This document shows positions 46,512 through 54,322 of a stretch of DNA of 64,000 bases, one piece after another. The notes under the pieces were generated by a model. That model worked only from the letters and a program-made list of their open reading frames with translations, searched no databases and had not been told where the DNA came from. The position numbers and the translations under genes were made by a program. Position 1 is the first letter of the stretch, and the number at the start of each line of letters is the position of its first letter. The DNA comes from Bradyrhizobium diversitatis (GTDB lineage Bacteria > Pseudomonadota > Alphaproteobacteria > Rhizobiales > Xanthobacteraceae), in assembly GCF_016031635.1 (NCBI RefSeq), contig NZ_JACEGD010000019.1:1-64000 (forward strand), written 5' to 3'.

Positions 46512-47678
46512 TCACTCCGAGAGCTGAAACCGCTCGAAGCGATCGAGCTCGTCCTCGATCACACGCTTGAGCTCCTTGCGCCCCGCGGTCTTCCTCCCCT
46601 GCCCGACCCAGGTCCATTTCTGCATCACGAGCTTCTTCGCCTGCCGGTCGGTCTTGAGATCGAGGGCGGCAACGATCTCGTCTCCGACCAGCACGGGCAG
46701 CGCGAAGTAGCCGAGCTTGCGCTTGGCCTTCGGCACGTAGGCTTCGAACAGATGGTTGTAGCCGAAGATGAGATTGGTGCGCTTGCGCTGGATGATCAGG
46801 GGATCGAACGGCGAAAGAATGTGGACGAGATCGGGCGGCGGCCCTTCGCCGCCAGCCTCCAGCGCTGCGGGCGAGGTCCAATGCTCCTGTTTGCCGGCGC
46901 CCTCGAGCGTAACAGGCACGAGCTCGCCGCGGCGGACGCGCGAGGCGATCAGGCGCGCGACCGGCTTCTTGCTCGGCGCGTCGAGATGGCAGATCGAATC
47001 GAGACTGACCACGCCCTGCGAGCGCAGCGCGCGGTCGAGCAGATAGGCCGTGATCTCCCTTGCCGATGCCGGCCTCGGCAGCTTGTCCCAGCCGAAATGA
47101 CGGTTCATCAGCTCATAGGTCTTGAGCATGCCCTGGCGCTCGCTGATGGTGACGGCGCCGGTATAGAAGGCGAGTTGCAACGCGCGCTTCGACGGCTTGC
47201 GGCTCTGCCAGAGGTGCTCCTTTTCGACGAGCACGTCATCCTCGATGTCGCGGATCGTCAGCGGGCCGGCACGCAGCAGTCGCATCACCTTGCGCGTGTC
47301 GGCCGGCTTCACCGAGCCAAACCATCTGTGTCCCTCGCGCCGGTGCTCGCGCATCGCCGGCAGGAAGAAGCGGAAGTCGGCGGCCGGCACGTAGGAGAGC
47401 GCGTGCGTCCAATATTCGAACACGCTCTTGTCGACGCTGTGGGCCTGGCGAAGATCGGCGCGACGGTAGGACGGGATCCTGCTGAACAGGATGTGGTGAT
47501 GGCAGCGCTCGATGACGTTGATGGTGTCGATCTGCACATAGCCGAGATGAGCCGTCGCGTCGGCGACGGCCTGCGCGCCCTCCCCGAACGGCTCGCGCAC
47601 GTCGAGCCGCTGGGCATGCAGCCAGATCTGCCGGGCCTGTTTGGTCGAGAGCGGAAGTGGTTTCGGGGCGCGGAGCAT
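46512..47678 (-). CDS. YcaQ-like winged-helix DNA glycosylase
   Basis: A 388-residue protein of the DUF1006/AlkX-YcaQ family. The N-terminal TAHLGYVQIDTINVIERCHH contains the conserved Q-x-D motif needed for glycosylase activity, and three winged-helix repeats follow (for example LLRAGPLTIRDIEDDVLVEK, then GVVSLDSICHLDAPSKKPVA). Family members (E. coli YcaQ, Streptomyces AlkZ) unhook DNA interstrand crosslinks. The C-terminal region IEDELDRFERFQL matches the family end. The start may be 47678 or the ATG at 47690. Confidence 0.88.
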   Translation of the reverse strand: MLRAPKPLPLSTKQARQIWLHAQRLDVREPFGEGAQAVADATAHLGYVQIDTINVIERCHHHILFSRIPSYRRADLRQAHSVDKSVFEYWTHALSYVPAADFRFFLPAMREHRREGHRWFGSVKPADTRKVMRLLRAGPLTIRDIEDDVLVEKEHLWQSRKPSKRALQLAFYTGAVTISERQGMLKTYELMNRHFGWDKLPRPASAREITAYLLDRALRSQGVVSLDSICHLDAPSKKPVARLIASRVRRGELVPVTLEGAGKQEHWTSPAALEAGGEGPPPDLVHILSPFDPLIIQRKRTNLIFGYNHLFEAYVPKAKRKLGYFALPVLVGDEIVAALDLKTDRQAKKLVMQKWTWVGQGRKTAGRKELKRVIEDELDRFERFQLSE

Positions 47679-47730
47679 TGCGGAATGCAATGTAGCCGGA
47701 TTCGCCGCGAGGCAAAGAAGCAGCACCACG

Positions 47731-47764
47731 AAAAAGCCGCGCTGCCATCTGCTGCCAGCGCGGC
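47731..47764 (-). terminator. intrinsic terminator of the small secreted protein gene
   Basis: On the minus strand a nine-base-pair stem (GCCGCGCTG) with an 11-base loop is followed by five T. It lies 25 bases after the stop of the small secreted protein gene. Confidence 0.78.
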
Positions 47765-47788
47765 CATCACGTCCGGGATCGCGGGAGC

Positions 47789-48034
47789 CTACTTCATCGC
47801 CATCGCCTTCTCGGCGCTCATATAATGCTTGCAGGCGCCGCGCATGTTGCCTTTGCTCATGTCGGAATTGGCCGCGGCCATCGACTTCCTCGCTGCGATC
47901 TTGCCCGGCGTGTCTTCGCCGCCCATCCCGGCAACGAGCTTGGCCATATTTGCACTGGTGCACGCCATCTTGGCGGCGGATGCGGGGGACAGCGCAAGCG
48001 CCACGAATGCCGTCGCGAGCAACAGGGTCTTCAT
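47789..48034 (-). CDS. small secreted protein, 81 aa
   Basis: An 81-residue precursor with a Sec signal peptide (MKTLLLATAFVALALSPASA). The mature part is about 60 residues with two cysteines (in KMACTSANM and GACKHYMSAE) that can form one disulfide, and many Met, Ala and Lys residues. GGAGGAG lies six bases before the ATG. A strong intrinsic terminator follows. No family recognised; small two-cysteine periplasmic proteins of this type are frequent in Bradyrhizobium. Confidence 0.8.
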   Translation of the reverse strand: MKTLLLATAFVALALSPASAAKMACTSANMAKLVAGMGGEDTPGKIAARKSMAAANSDMSKGNMRGACKHYMSAEKAMAMK

Positions 48035-48372
48035 CAATCTTCTCCTCCAGAAAGGGCAGCCGGCCTGATGCCGGCCACCACAACTGCCATTCTTCAACGG
48101 CAAGTTTTTCAGGGAGAAGACATTTCGTTGCTGCCCTGCCGAATCAGCCCGCTCTCGACGTGCGGCTTTTGGGCGCTCCCCCGACGCTCTTTCGACGATC
48201 AGGAACGGGGGTTTCCGGGGGTTCCAGTTCCGCCTCAAGCCGCAGACGATCGAACCAGATCGGGGTCTCCGCGGGCAATTTCGAATGTGAGGAAGATCAC
48301 ATCGAGGCTTTTGAACCTCCCCTAGGCTCGCAGCATCAAATCGCCATCAGGCGTAGCAGCGAGGATTCGACA
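48035..48372. other. 338-base intergenic region with regulatory elements
   Basis: Between divergent genes for the small secreted protein and the OmpA-like protein. It contains a hairpin GCCGGCCTGATGCCGGC near 48058, a G-rich direct repeat (GGGGGTTTCCGGGGGTTCC) near 48206, and the CRP-like palindrome at 48285. No coding frame seems credible. Confidence 0.55.
48285..48302. promoter_or_regulatory. CRP-like palindrome upstream of the OmpA-like gene
   Basis: A perfect inverted repeat ATGTGA-N6-TCACAT identical to the enterobacterial CRP core consensus TGTGA-N6-TCACA. It ends 70 bases before the ATG of the OmpA-like gene. Alphaproteobacterial CRP/FNR-type regulators such as Clr or FixK use related palindromes; which protein binds here is unknown. 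Confidence 0.6.
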
Positions 48373-49014
48373 ATGATCCGTCTTGATAAGTCTTTTGCAT
48401 TGAAGGCGATTACCCTTTCCGCAGCCCTGTCGATGACGGCGGGACTGGCCCTGGCTGGCGACAACAATGTCTCCACCGACAAGATCCTGGACGCACTGAA
48501 GCCCAAGCCGGCAACCCGTGGCCTGTCCGTCGGTCCGCAGGCCGACACGACCGCGCAAGCCAAGGAAGCGACCTTCCTGAACACCGTGCGCAACCGCTCG
48601 ACCCGGTCGCTCTCGACGAGCGAGCGCGAGCAGATCGCCGAGTTAGCTGCGACCAAGCCGAAGATCGATCTGGAGATCCAGTTCGATTACAACTCGGCCG
48701 ACATCGCCAAGACGTCGGTGGCATCGGTGCAGGCGCTCGGCAAGGCGCTGTCCGATCCGGCGCTGAAGGGCTCGACCTTCGTGGTCGCCGGCCACACCGA
48801 CGCGACCGGCGGCGAAGAGTACAATCAAGGGCTCTCCGAACGGCGCGCCGACACCATTAAGAAATACCTGGTGCAGAACTACGGCCTCAACGGCACCGAT
48901 CTCGTCACCGTCGGCTACGGCGAGACCAAGCTGAAGGATGCCGCCAACGGCACCGACGCGATCAACCGCCGCGTCCAGGTCGTGAACATGGACACCAAGA
49001 CCGCAGCGAAGTAA
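48373..49014 (+). CDS. OmpA-family outer-membrane-associated protein
   Basis: A 213-residue exported protein. A Sec signal peptide (SFALKAITLSAALSMTAG, cut after ALA) is followed by a 60-residue low-complexity linker and an OmpA-like domain: IQFDYNSADIAKTSVASVQA, VVAGHTDATGGEEYNQGLSE and the arginine-bearing RRADTIKKYLV. The domain binds peptidoglycan diaminopimelate. No beta-barrel or lipobox is present, so it is a periplasmic or peripheral protein. A CRP-like palindrome lies upstream and a hairpin downstream. Confidence 0.88.
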   Translation: MIRLDKSFALKAITLSAALSMTAGLALAGDNNVSTDKILDALKPKPATRGLSVGPQADTTAQAKEATFLNTVRNRSTRSLSTSEREQIAELAATKPKIDLEIQFDYNSADIAKTSVASVQALGKALSDPALKGSTFVVAGHTDATGGEEYNQGLSERRADTIKKYLVQNYGLNGTDLVTVGYGETKLKDAANGTDAINRRVQVVNMDTKTAAK

Positions 49015-49040
49015 CGCGCGATCGTGGCGCAAGAGACACA

Positions 49041-49065
49041 CCGCCTGCCGCAACCCGGCAGGCGG
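49041..49065. terminator. hairpin between convergent OmpA-like and glycosyltransferase genes
   Basis: A perfect ten-base-pair stem CCGCCTGCCG with its complement around a five-base loop, 26 bases after the OmpA-like stop and six before the end of the convergent gene. No T-tract on either strand, so it is only a likely shared terminator. Confidence 0.5.
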
Positions 49066-49070
49066 CGATG

Positions 49071-50438
49071 TCATATCCAGCTTTGAAACAGCATCAGGCG
49101 GCCGAAGGTTCGCATGGACGTGCCGATGAAGGCGGCGGAGATCGGCAGCATCACCGCAAAGCCGGCCGCAGCGACGCCGACATAGGCCCACAGCAGCCAG
49201 CGCGGCAGCCCCTCCCGGCGCAGCACATAGACCAGCGCCAGCGACGCCGCGGTCGCGGCCGGCAGGTAGTAGTAGATGAAGCCCAGGGTACGCGGCAGCA
49301 ACGCCCAGGCGAGCCAGGGACCGAAATAGAATGCCGCGATCAGGAATGCATCCCACCGCCGCGCCAGGATGAAATCCCGCAACACGATGACCAGCGCGAT
49401 CAGAGCCGGCCAGAGCACCAGCGGATTGCCAAGAAAGACGATCGCAGCGACGTTGTCATCTCCCGTCTTGTCGAACAGGAACCACACCGGGCGCGCGAGC
49501 AACGGCCAGGACGGCCATGCGCTCATATAGGTGTGGCCGGCGATGGCCGTCGTGGCGTTGTCGGCGAAGATCCGCCGCTGCGCCTCGATCAGATCCGGCA
49601 GCGACACGCCATGGAACGGGACGAAAGCGGCAAGGTAGGTCACCATCGGCAAGACGACGAAGCAGAGCGCGACATGATGCAGCCTCAAGCCGGGCCACAG
49701 CTCCGGCCGATACCAGTCGTCCGGCCTCGCGTCGGCGAACAGCGTACGCCAGCCCTGCATCAGGCGGATCACCGCAACGATGACGATGCAGACGCCAAGC
49801 GGAAACAGGCCGCTCCATTTGCAGGCTGCAGCAAGTCCGAACAGAGCTCCTGCCGCGGCAAACAAGGCATGCGGCCGCTCTCTTCGAAAACCATGCATGA
49901 AGGCGGCGGTCGCAAGCAGGCCGAAGCCGAGCGCAAAGATGTCGAGCATCGCGATGCGCGCCTGCACGTACAGCATCTGGTTGAACGCCGCAATCAGCGC
50001 CGCGGCGATCGCGGGCCCTTGCGCGGAGAACAGCGCGAGCCCGCACAGATAGATTGCAACGATCGCCAATGCGCCGAACAACGTCGCGGGGTAACGCCAG
50101 CCAAGCGCGTTGTCGCCGAGGGCTGCGATCGATGCCGCGATCAGCTCCTTGGCGAGCGGCGGATGCATCGGATTGAGCATCGGTTGCGACATCACGGGCG
50201 CCAGCATCTGCCGCGCCGCCGGGACGTAATGCACCTCGTCGAAGACGAATTTTTCCGGCGTGGTGAGACCGATCAGCAGCGCCAGATGCGCAACCAGGAA
50301 AATCGCGACAGCAAGCACTGCGCTCCGCGACAGTTTTGGAACTGCGAACGCCTCGAACGGCTGCTGTTGAGATATCTTGCGTGGCAAATTTGCGTCACCG
50401 CGGACAAAAACAAGGATCGTCGTTTTCATTGAACGCAT
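49071..50438 (-). CDS. PMT-family (GT39-like) glycosyltransferase
   Basis: A 455-residue membrane protein with about ten hydrophobic segments. The N-terminal luminal motif KFVFDEVHYVPAARQML carries the acidic pair used by GT-C mannosyltransferases, followed by MHPPLAKELIAASIAALGD, the PMT block. It belongs to the dolichyl-phosphate-mannose-protein mannosyltransferase family, which moves a sugar from a polyprenyl phosphate to a protein or lipid in the periplasm. The C-terminus has the PMT-type four-helix end. Start ambiguous among ATGs at 50438 and 50429. Donor and acceptor unknown. Confidence 0.85.
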   Translation of the reverse strand: MRSMKTTILVFVRGDANLPRKISQQQPFEAFAVPKLSRSAVLAVAIFLVAHLALLIGLTTPEKFVFDEVHYVPAARQMLAPVMSQPMLNPMHPPLAKELIAASIAALGDNALGWRYPATLFGALAIVAIYLCGLALFSAQGPAIAAALIAAFNQMLYVQARIAMLDIFALGFGLLATAAFMHGFRRERPHALFAAAGALFGLAAACKWSGLFPLGVCIVIVAVIRLMQGWRTLFADARPDDWYRPELWPGLRLHHVALCFVVLPMVTYLAAFVPFHGVSLPDLIEAQRRIFADNATTAIAGHTYMSAWPSWPLLARPVWFLFDKTGDDNVAAIVFLGNPLVLWPALIALVIVLRDFILARRWDAFLIAAFYFGPWLAWALLPRTLGFIYYYLPAATAASLALVYVLRREGLPRWLLWAYVGVAAAGFAVMLPISAAFIGTSMRTFGRLMLFQSWI

Positions 50439-50552
50439 TCTGCCGCAACTGTCACTAAGCATAGCGCACGTCCCGCGCCGCTTGTGATAATTACGCCACA
50501 TCGCAAGCGAGCGCGATCCGGTACGATCAGGGACACATCGATCGGTTGCGAA

Positions 50553-51254
50553 ATGAATTTGCGTTTTTGGCTTTTCTCCATCCTCTTGTCGGCCGCATTG
50601 TGCGCCGGCTCTAGCGCTCAGGGGCAGACTCGCGTCGGCGAAGCCGTCGTGATCCAGAACGAGGTCGTGCGCGTGGCCGCGACCACGACGCCGATCAATG
50701 TCGGCGACAGCATGCTGCGCGACGAGACCGTGCGGACCGGCGCCGACAGCGCGGCGCGTTTCGTGATGGCGGACAGCACCAATCTGTCGCTCGGCCCGAG
50801 CGCCACGCTGAAGCTCGACCGCACCGTCTTCAACGACGAGCGCAGCTATCGCGACGTCGCGATCCACATGACCACCGGCGCCTTCCGCTTCGTCACCGGG
50901 CGTTCCGACAAAGCCGCTTACAAGATCACGACGCCGCTTGCGACCATCGGTGTGCGCGGCACCACGCTCGACATCCTCTCGCAACGCGGGCGCTCCGTGG
51001 TCGTGCTTCAGGACGGCGCGGCCAGCGTCTGCACCAAGAGCTCCCAGTGCGTGCAGCTCACCCAGCCAGGCGACACCGCGATCATCACCTCGACCGGCGG
51101 CAAGGTGAGCATCACCAAGTCCAATACGCCGCCCTGGACGTTTGCCGCCAATTGCGCCGCGAGTGCCGGACTGTGTGCGGTCAACCAGTACGCCGGCGCC
51201 TCGCCGACCATCATGCCTGCCGTCCAGGACGACGGCATGCTGTGCGGGCGTTGA
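50553..51254 (+). CDS. FecR-domain exported protein
   Basis: A 233-residue protein with a Sec signal peptide (LFSILLSAALCAGSSAQGQ) and a FecR domain: VGEAVVIQNEVVRVAATTTP, GDSMLRDETVRTGADSAARF, then a KITTPLATIGVRGTTLDI block that is the FecR hallmark. The C-terminal 60 residues hold four cysteines (two disulfides possible). Without a membrane segment after the signal peptide it is not a classic anti-sigma regulator; such secreted FecR proteins are often encoded before autotransporter-like proteins. The next gene starts two bases after its stop. Confidence 0.85.
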   Translation: MNLRFWLFSILLSAALCAGSSAQGQTRVGEAVVIQNEVVRVAATTTPINVGDSMLRDETVRTGADSAARFVMADSTNLSLGPSATLKLDRTVFNDERSYRDVAIHMTTGAFRFVTGRSDKAAYKITTPLATIGVRGTTLDILSQRGRSVVVLQDGAASVCTKSSQCVQLTQPGDTAIITSTGGKVSITKSNTPPWTFAANCAASAGLCAVNQYAGASPTIMPAVQDDGMLCGR

Positions 51255-51256
51255 CG

Positions 51257-52444
51257 ATGACGAAATACCGCTTCCAGCGCCTCATCCTCATCGGCGTGCT
51301 CACCGCATTGGCCGCGTTTGCGCTTGTCGCCTCGGGGGCCCGTCCGGCGGCTGCGCAGACGTCGGAGTGCGGGTCCGAGTGCGGCGAGCCGACGCCTTAT
51401 CCATCGCCGACCTACTCGCCCTCGCCAGCGCCCTCCCCGAGTCCTGCGCCTTCCCCGAGTCCTGCGCCCTCACCAAGCCCTGCACCCTCACCGTCGCCGA
51501 GCCCGTATCCTTCTCCCAGCCCATATCCGTCGCCGAGCCCGACACCGACCGGCGCGGCTTCCAGCGGCAATTCGATCGGCGGCCTCGCCAACCAGCGCTT
51601 CAATCAGATGATCACCAACCGGGTGCTCGGCACGGTGCTGCTCGGCGTCAACGAGCAGATCAATTGCGGCGACTGCATCAGCGCATTCGGCTCGGCCGGC
51701 TCGTTCTCGGCCGGCATCCACGGCCGCAAGGCGCTGACCAACAATCTGTCGCTGCTCGCCGGCATCGCCTACACGCATTACGACGAGGGCGGCTACAAGA
51801 TCACGAGCGCACCGATCGGCGCTTTCGCGTTGCGCTATGACTTTACCGATTGGGGCTCGTCGCGGCCGTTCTTCGACGTCGGCACGATCCTGACGCCATG
51901 GGAGAAGGCGCGCTACACGCGCAGCTACGATACCAGTCTCGGCCCGGTGAGCGTGACCAGCTCGACCAACGCCTCGAACTACGCCGTCTACGGTCGCGCC
52001 GGCTGGATAGGTCGCCTCTCGCCACGCGACGAGGTCGCGGCCTCGATCGAGGTCTGGCAGCTCTGGCAGCGCGTCTCCGGCTATAGCGAGAGTACGGTGG
52101 CTTTCAATCCATTCGACGCCAGCATCGCTGATGGCACCGACCGCACCAGCCTCGTCAAGATCGGCGGCCAGTGGACGCATCTCTTCGGCAGCAGCATCGA
52201 GACAAACATCAATGGCGGCTGGGTGCAGTCGTTTGCGAGCCATAGCGGCATCGTCGCCACCGTGACCGGCAACGGCACGGTGGTGCCGACCATGGGCAAC
52301 CAGGGCTGGTTCGAATATGGCGGTCGCCTCGGCTTCCGCGTGCAAAAGGGCTGGATCGTGGATCTCTTCGCCAACGGCACGTTGGGCCCGCAGCCGGTCG
52401 GGAACACGATCCACGGCGGCGTCGGGCTGCGGATCAATTATTAG
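51257..52444 (+). CDS. outer-membrane beta-barrel protein with Pro/Ser repeat spacer
   Basis: A 395-residue protein. A Sec signal peptide (ALAAFALVASGARPAAAQ) is followed by two cysteines, a Pro/Ser spacer of about 55 residues, and a C-terminal beta-barrel of about 280 residues that ends in the outer-membrane signature YINY-like RINY. Alternating hydrophobic strands such as LSLLAGIAYTHYDEGGYKI and NINGGWVQSFASHS support an autotransporter-type barrel. The DNA of the spacer consists of 18-base tandem units. It is coupled to the FecR gene upstream and probably shares its function at the cell surface; the cargo is unknown. Confidence 0.85.
   Translation: MTKYRFQRLILIGVLTALAAFALVASGARPAAAQTSECGSECGEPTPYPSPTYSPSPAPSPSPAPSPSPAPSPSPAPSPSPSPYPSPSPYPSPSPTPTGAASSGNSIGGLANQRFNQMITNRVLGTVLLGVNEQINCGDCISAFGSAGSFSAGIHGRKALTNNLSLLAGIAYTHYDEGGYKITSAPIGAFALRYDFTDWGSSRPFFDVGTILTPWEKARYTRSYDTSLGPVSVTSSTNASNYAVYGRAGWIGRLSPRDEVAASIEVWQLWQRVSGYSESTVAFNPFDASIADGTDRTSLVKIGGQWTHLFGSSIETNINGGWVQSFASHSGIVATVTGNGTVVPTMGNQGWFEYGGRLGFRVQKGWIVDLFANGTLGPQPVGNTIHGGVGLRINY
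51428..51535 (+). repeat. tandem 18-bp repeats coding for Pro/Ser spacer
   Basis: Six consecutive 18-base units in frame. The first four encode Ala-Pro-Ser-Pro-Ser-Pro (first bases GCGCCCTCCCCGAGTCCT and variants); the last two encode Ser-Pro-Tyr-Pro-Ser-Pro. Unit number could vary by slippage, changing spacer length without frameshift. Confidence 0.88.
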
Positions 52445-52470
52445 GACGGAGATCTCGCCGCAAATCCGCC

Positions 52471-52571
52471 GTCATGTCCCGCGAAGGCGGGACATCCAGT
52501 ACGCCGCAGCCCATCCGCTCAATCACTGCCGTCTCGGAGTACTGGATCGCCCGGTCGAACCGGGCGATGAC
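52471..52571. repeat. palindromic intergenic repeat, family E (GTCATGTCCCGCGAAGGCGG ...)
   Basis: Contains GTCCCGCGAAGGCGGGAC and, inverted, GCCCGGTCGAACCGGGC, flanking CCAGTAC and GTACTGG. It lies between the barrel protein gene and the convergent VOC gene. Similar elements are common in Bradyrhizobium genomes; only one copy here. Confidence 0.75.
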
Positions 52572-52599
52572 AATGAGCATGTGGCAGGAGCTTGTGACC

Positions 52600-53088
52600 T
52601 CACGCCGCCGACTTGCCCTCGAACGCACGACGCAACACGTCGACGTCCAGCTTCACCATCTTCATCATGGCCTGCATCGCGCGCGCGGCCGCTGCCTTGT
52701 CCGGGCTCGACAGGAACTCGAACATCACTTTCGGCACCACCTGCCAGGCCACGCCCCAGCGATCCCGGAGCCAGCCGCACTGCTCTTCCTTGCCGCCGCG
52801 GGCGAGGAACGCGTTCCAGACGCTGTCGACCTGGGCCTGGTCGTCGCAATGGATCATCAGCGAGATCGCGTGAGTGTACTCCATCTTCATGCCGCCATTG
52901 AGCGCAACCAGCGGCTGTCCGGCCACCGTGAACTCGACGACGAGCACGGAGCCTTCCTTGCCGGAGGGGCCATCCGAAACGTTGCGCTGGACGTGCGTGA
53001 TCTCCGAGTTCGGAACCAGCGAGACGTAGAATTTTGCAGCGTCCTCGGCATCGCCGTTGAACCACATGCAGGGCACGAGCTTGGACAT
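52600..53088 (-). CDS. VOC-family protein, PhnB-like
   Basis: A 162-residue VOC (vicinal oxygen chelate) protein of the PhnB/3-demethylubiquinone-like group. It starts SKLVPCMWFNGDAEDAAKFY and continues with two beta-alpha-beta-beta-beta units; LIHCDDQAQVDSVWNAFLA and WGVAWQVVPKVMFEFLSSPD are typical. Metal-binding residues are not fully evident, as is common for PhnB. Function unknown. It forms a small same-strand pair with the next VOC gene. Confidence 0.85.
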   Translation of the reverse strand: MSKLVPCMWFNGDAEDAAKFYVSLVPNSEITHVQRNVSDGPSGKEGSVLVVEFTVAGQPLVALNGGMKMEYTHAISLMIHCDDQAQVDSVWNAFLARGGKEEQCGWLRDRWGVAWQVVPKVMFEFLSSPDKAAAARAMQAMMKMVKLDVDVLRRAFEGKSAA

Positions 53089-53123
53089 CGTGAATGCTCC
53101 TCTTCAGATCTTCTGAGCTCGGA

Positions 53124-53552
53124 TCAGGCGTTCGCCATCTCGGGCTGCAGAGGGGCAGCCGCGAGATCCATCCAGTTCACACCCCACATATGGCCGTCGG
53201 GATCCTCGAAGCTGCGGCCGTACATGAAGCTGTATTCGTCCTTCGGACCGGGATCGGCCACGCCGCCCGCCGCCGCGGCCTTGCCGACGATATCGTCGAC
53301 GTCGCTGCGACTGTCCGCGGACAGGCAGAACAGCGCCTGGTTCGAGGTCCTGGCGTCCGCGATTGGCTTCGGCGTGAACTGTCGGAATTTGTCGTGGGTC
53401 AGCAGCATGACGAAAATGGTCTCGGAAAAGACCATGCAGCTCGCGGTCTCGTCGCTGAATTGCGGATTGTTGACCGCACCGACCGCCTCATAAAAGGCGG
53501 TCGCGCGCTTGAGGTCGGTCACCGGCAGGTTGACGAAGATCATCTTGGGCAT
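53124..53552 (-). CDS. VOC-family protein, glyoxalase-like
   Basis: A 142-residue glyoxalase/bleomycin-resistance type protein: MIFVNLPVTDLKRATAFYEA gives the first beta-alpha unit, and FEDPDGHMWGVNWMD the second metal site with the HxxW pattern. Such proteins are dioxygenases, isomerases or antibiotic binders. No specific family assigned. The VOC gene downstream (52600-53088) starts 35 bases after its stop. Confidence 0.85.
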   Translation of the reverse strand: MPKMIFVNLPVTDLKRATAFYEAVGAVNNPQFSDETASCMVFSETIFVMLLTHDKFRQFTPKPIADARTSNQALFCLSADSRSDVDDIVGKAAAAGGVADPGPKDEYSFMYGRSFEDPDGHMWGVNWMDLAAAPLQPEMANA

Positions 53553-53640
53553 CGGAAGCTCCTCGGGTGGGTCTGCCCAAGGACGGACGGCCAGGCCGCC
53601 ATCCGACACCGCTTCCAACTAATTTTTTTCGGACCCCGAT

Positions 53641-53671
53641 CTGCGGGGTTCTGTCGCACCGAACCCCGCAG
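53641..53671 (-). terminator. hairpin after the cupin gene
   Basis: An 11-base-pair perfect stem (CTGCGGGGTTC with its complement) with a nine-base loop lies just beyond the cupin stop. The T-run lies on the wrong side for the minus strand, so terminator function is uncertain. Confidence 0.4.
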
Positions 53672-53678
53672 CGCCGAG

Positions 53679-54194
53679 TTACTTCTTCTCGTTGGGATCG
53701 CGGTGCACCGGGTCGATCCACAGCACGGTCTCGGGCTTCTCCACCGGCTCGATGTCGAGGTTGATCGCCACCGCCTCGCCGTCGCTGCGCACCAGCACAC
53801 ATTCCAGCACCTCGTCCGGGCTGGCGTTGATCTCCTGGTGCGGCACGTAGGGCGGAACGAAAATGAAGTCGCCCGGGCCGGCTTCCGCGGTGAATTGCAG
53901 GCTCTCGCCCCAACGCATCCGCGCCTTCCCCTTCACCACATAGATGACGCTTTCGAGATGGCCGTGATGATGCGCGCCAGTCTTGGCATCCGGCTTGATG
54001 CTGACCGTGCCCGCCCACAATTTCTGCGCGCCGACGCGTGCGAAATTGATGGCGGCCGCGCGGTCCATGCCAGCCGTCGAGGGCACGTTCGTGTCGAGCT
54101 GGTTACCCGGAATGACGCGCACGCCGTCATGCTTCCAGCGATCATGATCGTGATCGTGGTCATGGTGGGAATGCGAGTGGTCATGGCCGGTCAT
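53679..54194 (-). CDS. cupin-domain protein with His-rich N-terminus
   Basis: A 171-residue cupin. The first 20 residues (MTGHDHSHSHHDHDHDHDRW) alternate His and Asp, a metal-binding tail. The cupin barrel has motif 1 GAHHHGHLESVIYVVKGKAR and motif 2 GDFIFVPPYVPHQEIN, giving a metal site with several His ligands. Cupins of this type bind small ligands or act as dioxygenases; the His-rich tail suggests nickel, cobalt or zinc handling. Substrate unknown. It is convergent with the VOC genes on the left and divergent from csbD on the right. Confidence 0.85.
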   Translation of the reverse strand: MTGHDHSHSHHDHDHDHDRWKHDGVRVIPGNQLDTNVPSTAGMDRAAAINFARVGAQKLWAGTVSIKPDAKTGAHHHGHLESVIYVVKGKARMRWGESLQFTAEAGPGDFIFVPPYVPHQEINASPDEVLECVLVRSDGEAVAINLDIEPVEKPETVLWIDPVHRDPNEKK

Positions 54195-54266
54195 GGGACT
54201 TGCTTTCTGTTGGTTCCGTACGCGGCAAACTAACCCAAAGCCGCAGCCGCAAGCCATACCAAAAAT

Positions 54267-54291
54267 GGAACCCTCGTAGCCGCTCGGTGTT
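54267..54291 (+). promoter_or_regulatory. EcfG-type general stress promoter upstream of csbD
   Basis: GGAAC (54267-54271) and TGTT (54288-54291) are separated by 16 bases, matching the alphaproteobacterial EcfG consensus GGAAC-N16-cGTT in five plus three positions. It lies 31 bases upstream of the csbD ATG. CsbD genes are typical members of the EcfG regulon, which strengthens the call. Confidence 0.65.
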
Positions 54292-54322
54292 GTCATCGCG
54301 AGCAAACCGAGAGGAGAATTTC

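Noticed and set aside
48199..48225. GGAAC ... GTTCC G-rich palindrome as an EcfG promoter for the small secreted protein gene
   Set aside because: The spacing between GGAAC and CGTT on the minus strand is 13 bases, too short for the EcfG consensus, and the distance to the gene start is about 170 bases.
51428..51535. 18-base repeats as a CRISPR array or satellite
   Set aside because: The units are contiguous, without spacers, and in frame inside a coding gene, so they are a protein repeat.
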